Source of the DNA: Dehalococcoidales bacterium | GTDB taxonomy: Bacteria; Chloroflexota; Dehalococcoidia; Dehalococcoidales; UBA5760 | NCBI GenBank assembly: GCA_028716225.1 | Contig: JAQUQE010000004.1 | Coordinates: forward strand, 1 to 64,000 | Reading direction: 5' to 3' | DNA: 64,000 nt | Shown here: positions 18,434-26,966 of the stretch, one piece after another | Numbering within the stretch: the first letter of the stretch is position 1 | Layout of the letters: each line of letters begins with the position of its first letter | Made by a program: the position numbers and the translations under genes | The notes under the pieces: generated by a model | What the model saw: only the letters and a program-made list of their open reading frames with translations | What the model was told of the DNA's origin: nothing | Database searches by the model: none

Positions 18434-18521
18434 GGAGAGGTGTCCGAGTGGTTTATGGTGCCGCTCTCGAAAAGCGGTCTCCGCGTTCAGTGGAGCGTGG
18501 GTTCGAATCCCACCCTCTCCG
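18434..18521 (+). tRNA. tRNA-Ser (anticodon CGA), CCA not encoded
   Basis: The acceptor GGAGAGG (18434-18440) pairs with CCTCTCC, and the discriminator is G at 18521. The anticodon loop CTCGAAA is on stem CCGCT/AGCGG. A long variable arm follows, as expected for Ser. The 3' end is GCCGG, so CCA is not encoded. Confidence 0.94.
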
Positions 18522-18560
18522 CCGGATACTGTATAATTAACAAACAGGTCACTATACTGA

Positions 18561-18649
18561 GGAGAGATGCTGGAGTGGTCTATCAGGCGCGCCTGGAGAG
18601 CGCGTGTAGCCTTTGGCTACCGTGGGTTCGAATCCCACTCTCTCCGCCA
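18561..18649 (+). tRNA. tRNA-Ser (anticodon GGA), CCA encoded
   Basis: The acceptor GGAGAGA pairs with TCTCTCC, then discriminator G and an encoded CCA at 18647-18649. The anticodon loop CTGGAGA is on a GC-rich CGCGC/GCGCG stem, with a long variable arm. It lies 39 bases after the other tRNA-Ser and probably shares its transcript. Confidence 0.94.
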
Positions 18650-18904
18650 CTGCTTTTGGCGTAAAGCCGGTTAATCTTATAGCGAAGACGGCGCCGGACC
18701 TGCCATCTGCACCATCTCCGAAACCATAGTTATTACTTCGTTAACCTGGCTACCCGGCTCTGTCTTTTTTAACCCGCCTTAATTCTTTACCTGGCTGTAT
18801 CGATCCCTTTTATAGACCCGATGCACCTGGCAGGCACGGGTACTTTCACCCAATCTCTGCTACGCAGCCGATTGCAGAGGGGACGATTTGACAAACCACC
18901 AGAA
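18650..18904. other. Non-coding stretch before the dprA promoter
   Basis: No convincing reading frame, RNA gene or repeat is visible between tRNA-Ser and the dprA promoter. Short frames here lack start signals. Confidence 0.5.
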
Positions 18905-18933
18905 TTGTCGGTAGCTTATCTCTATGCTAGAAT
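18905..18933 (+). promoter_or_regulatory. Predicted promoter of dprA-topA operon
   Basis: TTGTCG (18905-18910), a 17-base spacer, and TAGAAT (18928-18933) preceded by TG-C, an extended -10. It lies about 80 bases upstream of the dprA ATG. Confidence 0.5.
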
Positions 18934-19014
18934 TGCTTTACACCGCAGCCGAACCGACATACGGCCAGGATTACACTGCTGTAAGGATAGGTCCCCAGAG
19001 ATTGTTGTAATAAA

Positions 19015-20136
19015 ATGAAGAACAAAGAGCTTAAATACTGGGTCGGCTTCAGCCTGATTCCTGGCATCGGTCGGGTCAGAATAACCCAGATGGAGAATTA
19101 TTTTGGCAGCCTTGAGAATGCCTGGAAGGCCGGTTCGGGTGACTTAAGGAACTCCGGACTGGATAGCAGCACGGTACGTACCATCACTTCACGACGCCCC
19201 GGTCTGTGCCTGGAAGCAGAGATGGAAAAGCTCGAGAGCTATGGCGTGGGTGCGGTCACCTGGCACGACGAGGGCTATCCGGCCCGTCTTAAAGAGATAT
19301 ACGACTGCCCGCCGATACTCTACATCCGGGGCACGCTTCTTCCTGAGGACGAGCGGTGTCTGGCGGTGGTCGGCACACGCCGGGCCACTGTTTATGGAAG
19401 GCAGATAGCCGAGGAGATAGCCGCCGATCTGGCCCGAAGCAAAATTACCATCGTCAGCGGTCTGGCCCGGGGCATCGATTCGGTAGCGCACCAGGCTGCT
19501 CTGGAGGTTGGTGGCAGAAGTATCGCCGTATTCGGTTGCGGCCTCGATACTATCTATCCCGCAGAGAACGCCAACTTGGCCCGCCGTATCGCTGAGCAGG
19601 GGGTACTGATGAGCGAGTACCCCCTGGGAACCAGACCTCGCGCCGACCGGTTCCCCCGGCGTAACCGCATAATGAGCGGCCTTAGCCTGGGCGTCCTGGT
19701 TATCGAAGCCGGTAAGACCAGCGGAGCGATGATTACCGCCAACCTGGCGCTGGAACAGAACCGCGAGGTGTTTGCCATCCCCGGCAGCATACTATCACCG
19801 GCGAGTACCGGCACCAACCACCTTATCCAGGAGGGTGCCAAGCTGGTCAGCAGCTATGCTGATATACTGGAGGAACTGAACCTGACCGAGGTCGCCCATC
19901 AAATAGAACTGAAGGAGGCTATCCCGGCCTCGGAAACAGAAGCCCTGCTCTTAAAACAACTGGGCGCCGAGCCTGTTCACATTGATGAAGTATGCCGTAG
20001 CAGCGGTCTGCCGGTATCACAGGTCAGCAGCACGCTGGTGATGATGGAGCTTAAAGGAATGGTGAAGCAGATGGGGGTAATGAGTTTTATACTGGCCCGA
20101 GAAGACAGAGCGGAATATCGGGTGAGAGTGGAATAG
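19015..20136 (+). CDS. dprA: DNA-processing protein DprA
   Basis: A 373-residue DprA/Smf protein that loads RecA on incoming single-stranded DNA. The N-terminal helix-hairpin-helix region starts LIPGIGRVR. The Rossmann core has VVGTRRATVYGRQIA, IVSGLARGIDSVAHQAAL, RFPRRNRIMSGLS and EAGKTSGAMITANLALEQNR. The C-terminal winged helix spans about residues 300-365. The ribosome site before ATG 19015 is weak. It is followed by topA after 5 bases. Confidence 0.95.
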   Translation: MKNKELKYWVGFSLIPGIGRVRITQMENYFGSLENAWKAGSGDLRNSGLDSSTVRTITSRRPGLCLEAEMEKLESYGVGAVTWHDEGYPARLKEIYDCPPILYIRGTLLPEDERCLAVVGTRRATVYGRQIAEEIAADLARSKITIVSGLARGIDSVAHQAALEVGGRSIAVFGCGLDTIYPAENANLARRIAEQGVLMSEYPLGTRPRADRFPRRNRIMSGLSLGVLVIEAGKTSGAMITANLALEQNREVFAIPGSILSPASTGTNHLIQEGAKLVSSYADILEELNLTEVAHQIELKEAIPASETEALLLKQLGAEPVHIDEVCRSSGLPVSQVSSTLVMMELKGMVKQMGVMSFILAREDRAEYRVRVE

Positions 20137-20141
20137 GTGTT

Positions 20142-22250
20142 ATGAAAAAGAATCTGGTTATCGTGGAATCACCGGCCAAAGCAAAGACACTGGGTAGAAT
20201 TCTGGGTAAAGAATACAACCTGAAGGCATCCATGGGCCATATCAGAGACCTGCCTAAAGGCGCCATAGGAGTGGACATAGCAAACAGCTTCGCTCCGAAA
20301 TATGTAGTGCCCCGGATCAAGAGCAAGCTGGTAAAGGAGCTTAAAGAGGCGGCGAAAACGGCAGCCGCGGTATACCTGGCTACTGACCCCGACCGCGAGG
20401 GAGAAGCCATCGCCTGGCATCTGTATGAGGTAACCAGGTCAGACCGGAAACCATACCACCGCGTTGTCTTTCATGAAATAACCGAGGAAGCCATCAAGCA
20501 TGCCTTCAAACAGCCACGATCAATAGACCTGGAACTGGTCAATGCCCAGCAGGCACGACGTATTATGGACCGGCTGGTCGGCTACAAAATAAGTCCGCTC
20601 CTCTGGAAAAAGGTAAGGCGTGGACTCTCCGCCGGCAGGGTGCAATCAGTGGCGCTACGGATTATCGTCGAGCGGGAGCGGGAGATTGATAAATTTACCC
20701 CGCAGGAATACTGGACTATCGAGGCGGAACTGGCCACGGAAACGCCTGCCGATGCCACCGTGCGGGCCATTCTGGTCGGTCTCGGCGACGGTACCAAGCT
20801 GGAAATTCAAAGCAGCAAGGAAGCGGATGGTATCTGTGATGAGCTTAAAGAAGCCAGATACCGGGTGGGAGGGGTAAGGACAAAAAAGGTATCCCGCCGG
20901 CCTGCCCCCCCGTTTATCACCAGCACACTACAGCAGGAAGCTTGGCGCAGGTTCCGCTTCAGCGCCAAGCAGACCATGTCTCTCGCACAACAGCTCTATG
21001 AAGGCCTGACGGTAGGCGATGAGGGCAGCGTAGGGTTGATTACCTATATGCGTACCGACTCCACCAGGGTCGCCCGCTCCGCAATAGTCGAAGCCAGAGA
21101 GTTCATTAACTCCAGGTATGGACCCGAGTTCGTTCCGGCACACGCCCGTTCCTTCACCAAAGCGGTAAAGGGAGCCCAGGAGGCCCACGAAGCCATCCGG
21201 CCGACCCGGATCGGGCGGGAGCCCTCCCTTCTTCAGCCATACCTCAATAAGATGCAACTCAAGCTCTACCAGCTTATCTGGCAGAGGATGGTAGCCAGCC
21301 AGATGTCGGACGCCATATTCGATAACACCAGCATTGAGATTGAAGCAATAAGACCCTATGACAGCGGTAAATATATCCTTAAGGCTTCAAGCTCGGTTAT
21401 CAAGTTCCCCGGCTTTATGTCCCTCTATATCGCCGGTAAGGATGAAGACGAAGCAGAAGAAAAGAAAAGCCCCCTGCTTCCCCACCTGGAAAGAGGCAAC
21501 AAGCTCGAGCTTATCGAGCTTTTCCCGGAGCAACGCTTTACCCAACCCCCACCCCGTTTCACCGAAGCGTCCCTGATCAAGGTGCTGGAGCAGAATGGCA
21601 TCGGGCGACCCAGCACCTATGCCACCATACTCTCCACCATTATTGAGCGCGAATATGTCAACAAGGACAAGGGTAGTCTTCAGCCGACCGAGCTGGGAAT
21701 TATAGTCAATGACCAGCTTACTCAGCACTTTGCCAACATCATTAACGTTGAGTTCACTGCCCGTATGGAGGAGGAACTCGACGAGATAGGCAGCAGGAAG
21801 CGGGGGTGGGTGGAGGTTCTTAACGACTTCTACACCCCCTTCGATGAGAGCCTGAAGAGTGCCGCTGAGCTTATGGAAAAGGTGAAGATAGCTGATGAGC
21901 AGACTGAAGAGAGCTGCCCCCGCTGCGGGAAGCCACTGGTGGTCAAATACGGACGCTACGGCAAGTTCATCTCCTGCAGCGGCTATCCCGAATGTAAATA
22001 CACCAGGTCGTATGAAATTAAGACCGGCGTCAATTGCCCGGAACCGGGCTGCAACGGCAGCATAGTCGAGAAGATAAATAAGAAGAAGCGTACCTTCTAC
22101 GGCTGCAACCGCTGGCCCGAATGCGACTTTGCCATTAACACCAGACCTATCCCCCGCCCCTGTCCCAAATGCGGCGGACTGCTGACACTATACCGGCGCA
22201 AGCAGACAAAATGCACCAAGTGCGACTATAAAGGCAAGCTGGAGGAGTAA
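20142..22250 (+). CDS. topA: DNA topoisomerase I
   Basis: A 702-residue type IA topoisomerase that relaxes negative supercoils. The Toprim domain starts LVIVESPAKAKTLGRIL with ATDPDREGEAIAWHL at about residue 88. The catalytic tyrosine is in VGLITYMRTDSTRVA near residue 305. The C-terminus has three zinc-ribbon modules: CPRCGKPLVV with CSGYPECKY; CPEPGCNGSI with CNRWPECDF; and CPKCGGLL with CTKCDYKG. Complete and of normal length. Confidence 0.96.
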   Translation: MKKNLVIVESPAKAKTLGRILGKEYNLKASMGHIRDLPKGAIGVDIANSFAPKYVVPRIKSKLVKELKEAAKTAAAVYLATDPDREGEAIAWHLYEVTRSDRKPYHRVVFHEITEEAIKHAFKQPRSIDLELVNAQQARRIMDRLVGYKISPLLWKKVRRGLSAGRVQSVALRIIVEREREIDKFTPQEYWTIEAELATETPADATVRAILVGLGDGTKLEIQSSKEADGICDELKEARYRVGGVRTKKVSRRPAPPFITSTLQQEAWRRFRFSAKQTMSLAQQLYEGLTVGDEGSVGLITYMRTDSTRVARSAIVEAREFINSRYGPEFVPAHARSFTKAVKGAQEAHEAIRPTRIGREPSLLQPYLNKMQLKLYQLIWQRMVASQMSDAIFDNTSIEIEAIRPYDSGKYILKASSSVIKFPGFMSLYIAGKDEDEAEEKKSPLLPHLERGNKLELIELFPEQRFTQPPPRFTEASLIKVLEQNGIGRPSTYATILSTIIEREYVNKDKGSLQPTELGIIVNDQLTQHFANIINVEFTARMEEELDEIGSRKRGWVEVLNDFYTPFDESLKSAAELMEKVKIADEQTEESCPRCGKPLVVKYGRYGKFISCSGYPECKYTRSYEIKTGVNCPEPGCNGSIVEKINKKKRTFYGCNRWPECDFAINTRPIPRPCPKCGGLLTLYRRKQTKCTKCDYKGKLEE

Positions 22251-22252
22251 CT

Positions 22253-23068
22253 ATGGACTACCCTTCGGAACACCTGCTGGGCAGTATTGAGGAAATCGCC
22301 ACCATTAAAGACCGGCTCTCGCTGGGAGACCGTTCCCTGACCGCCGCCCGCGGCCTCCACGTGCAAAAGAAGACCCTCTTCAGCGGTGAACTGCAGTACA
22401 CCGCAGGGGGCAGGCTGATGACAAAGCTTGTCTTTGTCAAAGAAGCAGACGGCACCAGGAATGTCAAGAGATATCAGCCGGGCGGTTGGGAATTCAAGGT
22501 CGAGGAGACGCTGGAGCTGTGCCGTATTCTGGAGCGGGCCTCCCAGGCGCTGGAGAGCTGGTCTCCGGAGAAGGTCCGCATATACCAGTCTGAGGAACCC
22601 ATCGATAGCGATTTGATCAACCGGGTTGCTGAGGCAAACCGGGAACACTACGAGGAAAACAACAAACAGTGGCGGCTGGGAGGCCTGCCGCGCTGGATTG
22701 AGCTGCGTGACAAATTCCTTGATGAATTGAAGAAGGAATGGCCTATCGAGTATGTAGAATTTCAAACCAGCCACAGGAATACCAAGTACACCGCAGCGTT
22801 ACTACAGGAAAACATCGCCAAGGTGTACGTTACCGGCTTTATGTACGGTAAGGGCTGGATATCACCGGAGGAGCTAACCAGTGCTACCCTGCACCTGGGC
22901 GATGTGCTTGCCAGTAAGGTCAGGCACGGGCTGAAAGGGGCACGGTCCAAGGGTATCGCCTTTGCCGACGTTCTGGCGCACATCGCTGCCAGCGGTACCG
23001 TCGACGGATGCTCAGCAGAAGAAGAAAAGAGCGGAAACTCCGGGGAAGGCGAACCAGTAGACAAATAG
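22253..23068 (+). CDS. Conserved-looking protein of unknown function between topA and xer
   Basis: A 271-residue soluble protein, ATG two bases after the topA stop, so clearly in the operon. I do not recognise a family. It is rich in charged residues and predicted mixed alpha/beta, with a cluster FKVEETLELCRILERASQALE and a C-terminal acidic, low-complexity tail (EEEKSGNSGEGEP). No zinc, nucleotide or membrane motifs are seen. Context with DprA, topoisomerase I and a Xer recombinase suggests a chromosome-maintenance link, but that is inference. Confidence 0.75.
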   Translation: MDYPSEHLLGSIEEIATIKDRLSLGDRSLTAARGLHVQKKTLFSGELQYTAGGRLMTKLVFVKEADGTRNVKRYQPGGWEFKVEETLELCRILERASQALESWSPEKVRIYQSEEPIDSDLINRVAEANREHYEENNKQWRLGGLPRWIELRDKFLDELKKEWPIEYVEFQTSHRNTKYTAALLQENIAKVYVTGFMYGKGWISPEELTSATLHLGDVLASKVRHGLKGARSKGIAFADVLAHIAASGTVDGCSAEEEKSGNSGEGEPVDK

Positions 23069-23084
23069 AAACGCGGCCGGTTCA

Positions 23085-24002
23085 ATGCAACAGATATTTA
23101 ACCGATACGTAAACTACCTTGAGGCAGAGCGGAATGCTTCTCCATATACCATACGCAACTATACCACCGATCTGCTGGAATTTTTCAGCTTCCTGAAGTC
23201 ACGAAAGATCGACTCGCTTCACGAGGTGGACAAACAGATCGTCCGCGACTACCTCTCCCACCTCCTTGATCAGGGATTTGTCAAGGTCAGTATCGCCCGT
23301 AAGCTCTCGGCGATACGCTCCTTCTATCGCTACCTGATGCGAGAAGAGATAGTTGCTACCAGCCCGGTCGCCGATACCTCTTCTCCCAAGCTGGACAAGC
23401 GGCTGCCCGGCTTCCTGAGCCAGAAAGAGGTGATTGAGCTTCTCAACGCTCCTGACTCATCCACACCGCAGGGACAACGCGACCGGGCCCTGCTGGAACT
23501 GCTCTACGCTTCCGGTTTGAGGGTAAGCGAGCTGGTAAACCTGGATATTGATAAGATTAACCTTGACGCCAATGAAATCAGAGTCCGGGGCAAAGGCTCT
23601 CGAGAGCGGATGGTGCTGATGGGTAAGCCAGCCGCAGCAGCCATTTTTACCTACATAAGCCAGGGCAGAACCAGTCTGCTGGGCGGAAAAGGTACCCCGG
23701 CCCTGTTCGTTAACCGCAGCGGCAGGCGCCTGGTAGAACGGAGGGTGCAGAAGATAGTGGAGAAATACTCCGCTGCTGCCGGCATCAAAAGGCGGGTCCA
23801 TCCCCACATGCTACGCCATTCCTTCGCCACTCACCTTCTCGACGGCGGGGCTGACTTGAGAGTGGTACAGCAGCTTCTGGGGCATGCCGACCTGTCCACT
23901 ACCCAGATCTACACCCACGTCACTAAGAGTCAGGCAAGAAAGGTATACCTCTCCGCCCATCCCATGGCAGGAGGAAAGCAGGATAATGAGCTGGAAGGAT
24001 AG
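23085..24002 (+). CDS. xerC: Tyrosine recombinase XerC/XerD
   Basis: A 305-residue tyrosine recombinase. The N-terminal SAM-like core-binding domain (YLEAERNASPYTIRNYTTDL) is followed by the catalytic domain. That has Arg in LYASGLRVSELVNLD, Lys in VRGKGSRERMV, HPHMLRHSFATHLL, LLGHADLSTTQIYTHV with the nucleophilic Tyr. Size and operon position fit a housekeeping Xer that resolves chromosome dimers rather than an element integrase. XerC and XerD cannot be told apart here. Confidence 0.9.
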   Translation: MQQIFNRYVNYLEAERNASPYTIRNYTTDLLEFFSFLKSRKIDSLHEVDKQIVRDYLSHLLDQGFVKVSIARKLSAIRSFYRYLMREEIVATSPVADTSSPKLDKRLPGFLSQKEVIELLNAPDSSTPQGQRDRALLELLYASGLRVSELVNLDIDKINLDANEIRVRGKGSRERMVLMGKPAAAAIFTYISQGRTSLLGGKGTPALFVNRSGRRLVERRVQKIVEKYSAAAGIKRRVHPHMLRHSFATHLLDGGADLRVVQQLLGHADLSTTQIYTHVTKSQARKVYLSAHPMAGGKQDNELEG

Positions 24003-25065
24003 AATTAAGCGGCTGCTACAGGGTTTCGCCAACCAGGAGATTGATGCTATCTTGATCTCCCGGCCGGAGAACAGATATTACCTGTCCGGTTTTAACGGCT
24101 CCGACGGCTATCTCTTGATCACACCCCGGAAGCAGGTCCTAGCCACCGACTTTCGCTACCTGGAACAGGCGCATAGGCAATCGCCCGGCTTTACAATCTT
24201 TCGGATAAGCGGCCCCGCGGAGAACTGGTTCCCTGAGCTGGTGGATGAGCCGGGCATTAACCGGCTTGGGTTTGAGAGCAGGCACATCACCTTTTATCAT
24301 TACCGGGAATTATCTGATATAATAAGGAAAAAGAAGCTTCCCTTCAGGCTTATCCCTGTCGACGGGCTTATCGAGTCGCTACGGGTGATCAAAGAACCTG
24401 AGGAGATCGAGCTGATAGCCCGGGCAGCGGCAGTCAGCGATGCCGCCTTTTCCTATGCCGCGAGTATCATCGGTAACGGCGTCAGTGAGCAGGAGCTGGC
24501 CTGGGCGATAGAAAGGTTTATGCGGGAAAAGGGTAGTGAGCCCATCCCCTTCAATGTTATTATCGGCTCAGGTGATAATTCAGCACTACCCCATATCAGT
24601 CCCTCGCCACGTACTATACATCCCGGAGAGCCGATAGTAATGGACTTCGGTGCCAGGATCAGCGGCTACTCCAGCGATCTCAGCCGTACTCTTTGCATCG
24701 GCGGCCGGGACGAGACATTTCGTAAGGTATACGATACTGTTCTCGGGGCGCAGTTAACCGCAATCGCAATGATCAAGGGAGGAATGAGTGGAGAGGAGGC
24801 GGACAATATGGCGAGGATAGTCATAGAAGAGGCTGGCTACGGTGAAGCTTTCGGTCATGCCCTGGGTCACGGCATAGGACTGTCGCCGCATGAGGCACCA
24901 CGCCTCGGTCGTGGCAGCACCGAGCCGCTAACCAACGGAATGGTATTTACTATTGAACCCGGAATCTACATCCCGGGCTGGGGAGGCGTCAGGATCGAGG
25001 ATACGGTAGTGATGGAAGACAACAAAGTCAGGGTAATTTCAAAAGCTGAGAAGATAGGAGTCTAG
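23986..25065 (+). CDS. Xaa-Pro peptidase (M24 family)
   Basis: A 359-residue aminopeptidase-P/prolidase-type metallopeptidase. The N-terminal creatinase-like domain has RPENRYYLSGFNGSDGYLLI. The pita-bread domain has metal ligands in VMDFGARISGYSSDLSRT, GHALGHGIGLSPHEAP, FTIEPGIYIPGWGGVRIEDT. The start at ATG 23986 has GGAGGAAAG upstream and overlaps the xer stop by 17 bases; a longer upstream frame is not credible. It is followed by efp with no gap, a common bacterial pairing. Confidence 0.9.
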   Translation: MSWKDRIKRLLQGFANQEIDAILISRPENRYYLSGFNGSDGYLLITPRKQVLATDFRYLEQAHRQSPGFTIFRISGPAENWFPELVDEPGINRLGFESRHITFYHYRELSDIIRKKKLPFRLIPVDGLIESLRVIKEPEEIELIARAAAVSDAAFSYAASIIGNGVSEQELAWAIERFMREKGSEPIPFNVIIGSGDNSALPHISPSPRTIHPGEPIVMDFGARISGYSSDLSRTLCIGGRDETFRKVYDTVLGAQLTAIAMIKGGMSGEEADNMARIVIEEAGYGEAFGHALGHGIGLSPHEAPRLGRGSTEPLTNGMVFTIEPGIYIPGWGGVRIEDTVVMEDNKVRVISKAEKIGV

Positions 25066-25066
25066 G

Positions 25067-25624
25067 ATGATAAATTCCAGTGAGCTGAGAAAAGGGGTTA
25101 CTATCGAGTTAGACGACAAACTGTACCAGGTTATCGAATACCAGCATATTAAGATGAAGCGGACGGCCCTGGCTAAGGTTAAGCTCCGCGATATCCGGGA
25201 TGGCCACACTATTGAGCGGAGCTTTCAGAACACGGAGAAATTTGTACGCGCCCGGCTTGAGTACCGCCCGATGCAGTACCTCTACAGCGACGGAGACCTG
25301 TACTACTTTATGGACGAGGAGAACTTCGAGCAAACATCCCTGGACAGCAACCAGCTGGGTGACGCCATCAACTACCTTAAGGAAGGAATGTCCCTGCAAA
25401 TATCAAGCTACAAGGGTGAACTGATGGGGGTCGAGATGCCGATTACCGTTGAGCTCGAGGTTACCAAGAGCGAGCCCGGATTCAAGGGAGACACCGCCAC
25501 CGCCGGCACCAAACCGGCTACACTCGAGACCGGCATCACCATAGAGGTCCCCCTTTTTGTCAACGAGGGGGATATTGTCAAGGTTGACACCCGCAGCGGC
25601 AGCTATCTGGAGAGGGTGAACTGA
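25067..25624 (+). CDS. efp: Elongation factor P, variant tip loop
   Basis: A 185-residue EF-P, which helps ribosomes through polyproline. Three beta-barrel domains are present and the C-terminal TEPGFKGDTATAG-type motif is clear as SEPGFKGDTATAG. The domain-I tip reads QHIKMKRTALAKVKLRD. The usual P-G-K-G (modified Lys) or P-G-R-G loop is absent and the segment is one residue shorter. The Lys after Met is the likely functional residue. I recall the same loop in Dehalococcoides, so it is probably lineage-wide. Confidence 0.93.
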   Translation: MINSSELRKGVTIELDDKLYQVIEYQHIKMKRTALAKVKLRDIRDGHTIERSFQNTEKFVRARLEYRPMQYLYSDGDLYYFMDEENFEQTSLDSNQLGDAINYLKEGMSLQISSYKGELMGVEMPITVELEVTKSEPGFKGDTATAGTKPATLETGITIEVPLFVNEGDIVKVDTRSGSYLERVN

Positions 25625-25626
25625 AA

Positions 25627-26277
25627 TTGCTCAAGGCCGACCTGCATATCCACACCGAGTATTCGCCCGACTGCAATACGCCGTTAACCAGGATTATCGG
25701 CCGCTGTCTTGAGGTCGGCATCAACTGTATCGCCATATCCGACCACAATACCATCGAAGGCGCCCTGAAGATGCAGGATATTGCCCCCTTTCCCGTAATC
25801 GTTGCCGAGGAGATACTGACCCCACACGGCGAGATTATGGGCATGTTTCTCAAGGAAAGTATACCCGGCGGCCTGTCGGTTGCCGAGACGATATCCCGTA
25901 TCAGGACTCAAGACGGGCTGGTAGCCATCCCGCATCCGTTCGATAGATTTCGTCAGTCCGCGCTGAACATTGATATCACCAGGAGGCTGGCGGAGCAGGG
26001 AGAGATAGACGTTATTGAAGTATTTAACTCCAGGACGCCTCTCTACCGCTCATCAGCCAGAGCAGAGAGCTTCGCCAGGAAGTACGGCATTCCAGGAAGC
26101 GCCGGCAGCGACGCCCACACTGTCCAGGCGATCGGCAACGCCTATGTCGAGATGCCGGAATTTAACGGTTGTCAAGATTTCCCTGGCGCCCTGGCCAGAG
26201 GCACGGTCTTCGGTCACAGAACCAATCCATTCGTCCATATTAACAGCGTCCTGGCCAGGCTGAAGAGTAAGCTCTAA
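25627..26277 (+). CDS. PHP-domain phosphoesterase
   Basis: A 216-residue PHP protein. Metal-binding motifs in order: ADLHIHTEYSPD, SDHNTIEGA, IPHPFDRFR, GSDAHTVQAIG. This resembles stand-alone PHP phosphatases of the nucleoside 3',5'-bisphosphatase type, though it is shorter and the substrate is unknown. It starts at TTG 25627, two bases after the efp stop, and is the last gene of the operon. Confidence 0.85.
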   Translation: MLKADLHIHTEYSPDCNTPLTRIIGRCLEVGINCIAISDHNTIEGALKMQDIAPFPVIVAEEILTPHGEIMGMFLKESIPGGLSVAETISRIRTQDGLVAIPHPFDRFRQSALNIDITRRLAEQGEIDVIEVFNSRTPLYRSSARAESFARKYGIPGSAGSDAHTVQAIGNAYVEMPEFNGCQDFPGALARGTVFGHRTNPFVHINSVLARLKSKL

Positions 26278-26320
26278 ACTGCCGGAAACCCGGCAGGTAC
26301 CTTCAGAAGGGATTACCATA

Positions 26321-26351
26321 AGCCGTACCGCCAGAGCGACGGCTACTTTTT
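26321..26351 (+). terminator. Intrinsic terminator at end of the dprA-PHP operon
   Basis: AGCCGT (26321-26326) pairs with ACGGCT (26339-26344), followed by ACTTTTT. It overlaps the last codons of the convergent clpP. A second perfect hairpin, CTGCCGG/CCGGCAG at 26279-26296, lies just upstream without a T-run. Confidence 0.5.
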
Positions 26352-26966
26352 ATCGCCAGCCTTCTCCTCGACCGGCTTACGAAGAACTTCGTCGACAATG
26401 CCGTACTCTACCGCCTGCTCCGGGTTAAGGTAAAAGTCACGATCGGTATCGTGAGTAATCTTCTCCACTGTCTGGCCGGTATGTTTGACCAGAATGCCAC
26501 GAATTATGTCCTGAATCCGCATAATCTCGCGGGCGGCAATTTCGATGTCGGCGGCCTGCCCCTGAGCACCACCAAAAGCCTGGTGCATATGTATCGTGGC
26601 GTTGGGCAGGGCGAAACGCTTGCCCTTTGTACCGGCGCAGAGGAGGACTGTTCCCATACTTGCCGCCAGCCCAACACAGATAGTAGAAACATCGGGGCGG
26701 ATGAGCTGCATGGTATCATAAACAGCCAAACCGGCACTGATAACGCCACCGGGGCTGTGAATGTAGAGGCTGATGTCCTTATCGGGGTCTTCCCGCTCTA
26801 AATAGAGAAGCTGGGCAACGATAACATTAGCCACCTGGTCATTAATCGGCGTACCCAGCATAATAATACGCTCTTTTAACAAAAGGGAGTAGATATCAAA
26901 AGCACGCTCTCCCCTGGCCCCACTCTCAATCACCATCGGAATAACATTCTCCGGTCGGGTGTTCAT
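26343..26966 (-). CDS. clpP: ATP-dependent Clp protease proteolytic subunit
   Basis: A 207-residue serine peptidase that forms the proteolytic chamber used by ClpX/ClpC. The catalytic Ser is in [13 protein letters not shown] near residue 98 and His in [11 protein letters not shown] near 124; Asp is in the [17 protein letters not shown] region. The oxyanion-side sequence GLAASMG in place of GQAASMG is a mild variant. It overlaps tig by 4 bases in an aspS-tig-clpP operon; tig-clpP is a standard pair. Confidence 0.95.
   Translation of the reverse strand: MNTRPENVIPMVIESGARGERAFDIYSLLLKERIIMLGTPINDQVANVIVAQLLYLEREDPDKDISLYIHSPGGVISAGLAVYDTMQLIRPDVSTICVGLAASMGTVLLCAGTKGKRFALPNATIHMHQAFGGAQGQAADIEIAAREIMRIQDIIRGILVKHTGQTVEKITHDTDRDFYLNPEQAVEYGIVDEVLRKPVEEKAGDKK

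Noticed and set aside
23884-23985. 34-residue N-terminal extension of the Xaa-Pro peptidase
   Set aside because: It lies over the xer catalytic end in another frame, is Pro/Ser/Arg-rich, and ATG 23986 has a strong ribosome site.
23085-24002. Element integrase interpretation of the Xer gene
   Set aside because: It sits in a housekeeping operon, has the standard length, and no attachment sites flank it.
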